From Malachius bipustulatus (Eukaryota; Arthropoda; Insecta; Coleoptera; Melyridae), in the NCBI GenBank assembly GCA_910589415.1, contig OU342630.1:18757867-18821866 (forward strand): a stretch of 64,000 bases of DNA. Reading direction: 5' to 3'. The stretch's first letter is position 1, and each line of letters begins with the position of its first letter. This document shows positions 60,005 through 64,000 of the stretch, in pieces. The notes under the pieces are model-generated. The model was not told the DNA's origin. It did no database searches and saw only the letters and a list, made by a program, of their open reading frames with translations. The position numbers and the translations under genes are program-made.

Positions 60005-60183
60005 TAGGTAAAAAAAAAAACAAATAATGTGCAGACGCAATATGTTAAAATAATTTGAAAAATCCTCCGTATCTTCGAAACCGTCAATTTGCGGACCAAT
60101 GTTTATGATGACTTTTTGACTTCCTTTTGTCCGTACTGTTCCCTCTCCAAATATTCGATACTTATTTTTTAACACCCGGTATG
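60005..60183. repeat. Right terminal repeat of the outer DUF4817-type element
   Basis: Inverted match of 30643-30805; ends in TTTTTTAACACCCGGTAT. It closes the nest. Confidence 0.7.
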
Positions 60184-60391
60184 TTATAAATACCGGGTAA
60201 CCCCTTTCAAGACTGGTCATAGGGTTAATGAATTAAAAATAACCAATTTGCAGATTTTCGCTTCCCATTCTGACCTTAAGTGGTGAGCCATAAAATTAAT
60301 GTTTTCAACCCTTACTTTGTAGAATCTCTGCATAGTGATGGATGACAAATAAAACACTGTTTCAAAAAATAATTCTACTCCATTCAGTTTA

Positions 60392-61274
60392 TACAGGGTG
60401 GGCCACGGTATACGAAACGGAAGATTATGGCCGTGTCTCTGAATGTTAGGATCTTTTTATTTTTGGAGTGGATAGAGACCCGGCAGAGGTACGTTTTAAA
60501 ATTATATTCATAATGTATAGGATGTCCCAAAAGCATAAAAAATATCAAAGTTATGCTTTTTTAAATGGAATGCTCCTATGTTATTGCATTTTTAGATTGT
60601 CTGAAAAGAGAAAATAAGATTGGCTTTTACAGTTGGTGCTTAAATTCAGAAGTTTTTGAGTTATAAACAAGTGAAAATCGTCATTTTTCAAGTTCAAGGC
60701 CCTGTACAACGAAAATGGCTGAAGATAGAGAAAAACGGCTTACATGTCCCTATTTCAACTTTTTATGTACTATCCTATGGTATAGAAACATTTGTGCTTT
60801 CTTTGATTTTTTTATTTGGCGACGCGTGGAGAAATCTCAGAATTTTTCAAATTTTTTATCACCCTGTATAAACATTTCATTTACATCGTAGGATAGTACA
60901 TGAAAAGTTAAAATAGGGACATGTAAGCCGTTTTTCTCTATCTTCAGCCGTTTTCGTTGTACAGGGCCATGAACTTGAAAAATGACGATTTTCACTTGTT
61001 TATAACTCAAAAACTTCTGAATTTAAGCACCAACTGTAAAAGCCAATCTTATTTTCTCTTTTCAGACAATCTAAAAATGCAATAACATAGGAGCATTCCA
61101 TTTAAAAAAGCATAACTTTGATATTTTTTATGCTTTTGGGACATCCTATACATTATGAATATAATTTTAAAACGTACCTCTGCCGGGTCTCTATCCACTC
61201 CAAAAATAAAAAGATCCTAAAATTCAGAGACACGGCCATAATCTTCCGTTTCGTATACCGTGGTCCACCCTGTA
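60392..61274. mobile_element. 883-bp palindromic TACAGGG element
   Basis: Near-complete palindrome centred at about 60835. The ends are TACAGGGTGGGCCACGGTAT and its complement, flanked by TA. Arms are nearly identical, including TCTATCCACTCC, ACATGTCCCTAT and CCTGTACAACGAAAA with their partners. The high arm identity suggests it is young. Non-coding. It abuts, and probably cuts, a Penelope remnant. Confidence 0.85.
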
Positions 61275-61576
61275 TAGGACAAACTTGTAGAAACCTCGAA
61301 ATTAGATACAACGAACACCGAAACTCTTACAGACTACAACATCCAGAAAGATCAAATTTTGAAAAACACTAAATAGAAAACAATGACACTCTCACAGCAA
61401 ACAACAAAATTGAATTACTTCATCATTGTGATCATTATTTTAAATTAAATTTTCATGCATCCTTAGAAATCCACATACATTTACATAATGAACAATACAC
61501 AGTAATACTAATAAATGAACAGCTAGACACATATCGTTCTCCACTGCTTGATTTTCTTCTTGATATCGACAAATAA
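61275..61576 (+). pseudogene. Penelope-like element, GIY-YIG endonuclease C-terminal part
   Basis: The plus-strand frame reads IGQTCRNLEIRYNEH, the second half of the GIY-YIG nuclease signature of Penelope-like retroelements. Then come RSNFEKH, a premature stop (61370-61372), IENND, KIELLHHCDHYFKLNF, SLEIHIHL, INEQLDTYRSPLL and a final stop at 61574-61576. This order is characteristic of the Penelope tail. The upstream part, including the RT, is missing; the frame begins exactly at the edge of the 883-bp palindrome, which either inserted there or replaced the rest. About 100 residues remain. Confidence 0.8.
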
Positions 61577-61694
61577 GAAGAGTCTGGAGAAATTATATTA
61601 TGATCTAGTTAGTTCTGTTAAAAATTCATTAAAATCTAGCTATTACTAGTAACTGTTGCTATGTTACTATATCAATAATTTTATTTACATACGT

Positions 61695-61729
61695 CTGAAG
61701 GTGCTACTTTAAAAGTAGCAAAACATGCG
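61695..61729 (+). ncRNA. Decayed hammerhead-like hairpin downstream of the Penelope remnant
   Basis: CTGAAGG, then a perfect stem TGCTACTTT/AAAGTAGCA, then AAAC. This mirrors the hammerhead layout CTGANGA - helix II - GAAA with two core substitutions (A9 to G, and the G of GAAA). The position, in the 3' repeat after the GIY-YIG, is where Penelope-like elements carry such motifs. Confidence 0.5.
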
Positions 61730-61849
61730 TAACTTTTACATTATCCATTAGTATAGAGTAGAATTTTTTAAAACATTAGTGTTTTATTTATCATCCGACG
61801 GTGAAAATCATACCCAAATGAAAAATAACAATATATCATGTTACTGAGG

Positions 61850-61995
61850 GGCAATTTCATAACAACTTTTAAAGTCACTTTAGTTTAAAGACACTTTAAA
61901 ACTCGCTTTAAACTATACCTAAAACCAATTGTAATCATGATGGAATTAGACTCTAAATTTGAAAGTGACTTAAAATTTATTACGAAACTGTATCT
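61850..61995. mobile_element. About 146-bp MITE
   Basis: The left GGCAATTTCATAACAAC...TTTTAAAGTCACTTT is inverted as AAAGTGACTTAAAATTTATT followed by ACGAAACTGTATCT at the right, with imperfect pairing. Short and non-coding. Confidence 0.55.
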
Positions 61996-62518
61996 AAGAG
62001 TAGAGGCGGTCATTTTATGTTGAGCTCAATATTGGCAGCCTGGAATGTTTGCCTGACTGATATGCTAGGCTGAAGAGTCCATAATAAGAACGAACCTGTA
62101 TCGTCCATATCTTGACTTCACATGCTTTGCGAAAGTGTTGTAATTTGTTCTGCAAAAAAATATAGAATTAAGTTAAAGTGAAACCTGAATCCCAATAAAT
62201 CTAGTAGGTATCATATAAGTGGTTCCACAATAAATAACATAAATCTTAAAAATCATACCGTCTACTGCCATAAATTTAGAAATAAGAACACTATCAATGG
62301 TTGTTAAAAAAAAAAAAAAAACTAAACTAAACGAGGCATGTTAGTTATTATTGTCGTATTATGGTTTATATTAAGTGATCGTTTCATAATAATTATGAAT
62401 AATGCTCCAATACTATATTTCACAGGTATACATTAAGCGCATTTCAAATATTTTAGTACTAGTTCCAAACGAGACACTCGTTCATATTATGAACATCTTT
62501 ATGATACTATAACATATA
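61996..62518. other. Unassigned AT-rich tract
   Basis: Nothing recognised; an A run lies at about 62306-62320. Confidence 0.4.
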
Positions 62519-63386
62519 TACAGGGTGAGGCGCGAGAACCTTAGGGCATTTTTATATGGAGAAGTCCTGGGAGTAGAAGTCTAAAAATTTGTATGTGTAT
62601 AATTTCGATTTTCACGAGCTGGACTAAAATATTTACAACCCCTCACCATTTCCGGTTATACCGGAAGTTGCCATCAACTTTCTTATTTTAAATGGGACAC
62701 CCTGTATATTATTGCATTTTCAGATTGCCTGAAAAAATGTAATAAAAATGGTGTTTGTAGTTCAAAATTGGAACGAGTGGTTTATGAGTTATAAGCAAAT
62801 GAAAATCGCAATTTTCCATTTTCAAAGCAGCTTAGGTCGAAAACGGGTCAAGATAGATGAAAACGGCTTACATGTCCCTATCTTAACTTTTCACATAGTA
62901 TCTTATGGTGCTGATGAAATTTGTATACAAAGTGATGAAAAATCAGCGATTTTCAAAAAAAAAAATTATAAAAAATATTTTTTTTGTAGGTTCTCTAGCT
63001 TAGTACCTATATAAAAAGTTAGGATAGGGACATGGAAGCCGTTTTCCGATATCTCCACCCGTTTTCAAGCTAAGCTGCTTTGAAAATGAAAAAGTGCAAT
63101 TTTCATTTGTTTATAACTCATTAATTGGTCGTTACAAATTTGAACTGTTAACATCATTTTTATTACTTTTTTCCAGGCAATTTGAAAATGCAATAATATA
63201 CAGGTTGTCCCATTTAAAATAAGAAAGTTGATTGCAACTTCCGGTATAACCGGAAATGGTGAGGGGTTGTAAATATTTTAGTTTAGCTCGTCAAAATTGA
63301 AATCATAAATGTACAAACTTTTAGACTTCTACTCCTAACACTTCTCCATATAAAAATGCCCGAAGGTTCTCGCGCCTCACCCTGTA
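62519..63386. mobile_element. 868-bp palindromic TACAGGG element
   Basis: Ends TACAGGGTGAGGCGCGAGAA and the complement, with arms of about 400 bp (CCCCTCACCATTTCCGG/CCGGAAATGGTGAGGGG, TTCAAAGCAGCTTAG/CTAAGCTGCTTTGAA). A second internal tip (GACACCCTGTATATTATTGC near 62696) shows that an older tip lies inside. The middle shares the ACGGCTTACATGTCCCTAT module with the element at 60392-61274. Confidence 0.8.
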
Positions 63387-64000
63387 CATTAATATAGTTT
63401 CACGATTCACTATTGTGTTTTTCAAAATAATAATTCATAAGGAATAATCAAACTTCATAAAAACCCAAATTCAACAAATATTGACAAATATAAGTTTTTT
63501 TTCTTGAAACACGCGAGCGGGAGGATTGTTATGTCTATCAATATTATTATAACTTGCTGCTACGACCTTGAGAGTGAAGGAAATTCGTTTCAATTTCCTT
63601 ACTTTCCACAATTTAGATACTTTTGCTTGGTGTAAACATTGATTGAAAAAGTTTTACGGCTTTAAAAAATGTAAAAGTAGATTTTAATTTTTGGCCAATT
63701 AATGAATTCCGGACAGGGCCGTGAAATTTTCCATTCTTTTGAAATTTATGGAATCTCTTGTCTGAAATATGGAGCTGTCCGCTCTAAATTGTTTTCACTT
63801 TGAATAACATTTACGGTGGTAATTTTATATGGGTAAAGCGAGTTCCAGTTGTTCGCCATATTTATAACATGGTTTGTACCTAGTCTTATGGAAGTAATTT
63901 TCGCTGGAAATGTGAGTGTTCAACTTGTTATTTAATTCAAAAGTTACTGAAACAATTATTGAAGTTTCAGTGGTCGGAATGTTTGAGGATTCGAATGATT
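63387..64000. other. Unassigned AT-rich tract
   Basis: No gene or repeat recognised. Confidence 0.4.

Larger units (their letters stand above)
30643..60183. mobile_element. Outer TIR element (DUF4817 type) containing the whole nest
   Basis: The left terminal repeat (30643-30805) matches the right one (about 60005-60183) inverted over more than 150 bp, for example TAAGTATCGAATATTT/AAATATTCGATACTTA and TTCGAAGATATGGAGGATTT/AAATCCTCCGTATCTTCGAA. The tip is TACAGGGTGTT. Without the insertions only about 0.7 kb remains, including a DUF4817-like fragment, so it is a deleted, non-autonomous copy. The LINE and a Harbinger-like MITE landed inside it. Confidence 0.7.

Overview
This window is transposon-dense, AT-rich arthropod DNA, most probably from an insect. 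The reasons are many short elements ending in TACAGGGTG, an I/Jockey-type LINE with (TAAA)n tail, a Penelope GIY-YIG remnant, Ty3-like LTR elements and scattered GTAGGTAC-rich tracts. I cannot name the species. No host gene is convincingly recognisable; two isolated exon-like stretches (27356-27576 and 34022-34167, both minus) are the only candidates. All boundaries were read by eye and no alignment was run.

Region by region. 1-11.9 kb holds decayed repeats: foldback fragments, a palindrome carrying a good hammerhead-ribozyme motif (5291-5339), and two LINE pieces on the minus strand (5.7-7.0 kb and 8.35-9.0 kb). 11.9-15.5 kb is a complete gag-only LTR retrotransposon with 987-bp LTRs and a 4-bp target duplication. 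15.5-30.6 kb is mostly anonymous AT-rich DNA with small inverted-repeat elements, a CpG-rich stretch holding four covarying hairpins (22.79-23.16 kb) and large palindromes (25.3, 26.4 and 28.5-30.1 kb).

30.6-60.2 kb is one nest, readable five levels deep. (1) An element with about 160-bp terminal inverted repeats and a DUF4817 fragment (30643 to about 60183) contains (2) a full-length LINE with an 11-12-bp target duplication (31122-59573). The LINE is about 5.6 kb when its insertions are subtracted. It is cut by (3a) a 20.5-kb TIR element inside ORF1 (31629-52097), (3b) a 1979-bp element with the same CCCAAGTARCA ends inside ORF2 (54745-56723), and (3c) a 406-bp TACAGGG element in its 3' UTR. 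Element 3a contains (4) a foldback element (34546-46977), whose left arm contains (5) an LTR retrotransposon on the minus strand (34704-46343). That LTR element has two virtually identical 5.3-kb LTRs around only 1.03 kb of apparently non-coding interior.

60.2-64 kb holds two more large palindromes, a Penelope GIY-YIG tail followed by a decayed hammerhead-like hairpin, and a small stem-loop element.

The genes do not form pathways; the logic is insertion order. The reading frames on both sides of elements 3a and 3b rejoin exactly once one copy of the 2-bp duplication is removed, which supports the whole reconstruction. The most novel-looking items are the giant-LTR element, the CCCAAGTARCA family with array-like ends and no transposase, the covarying hairpin cluster and the hammerhead motif.
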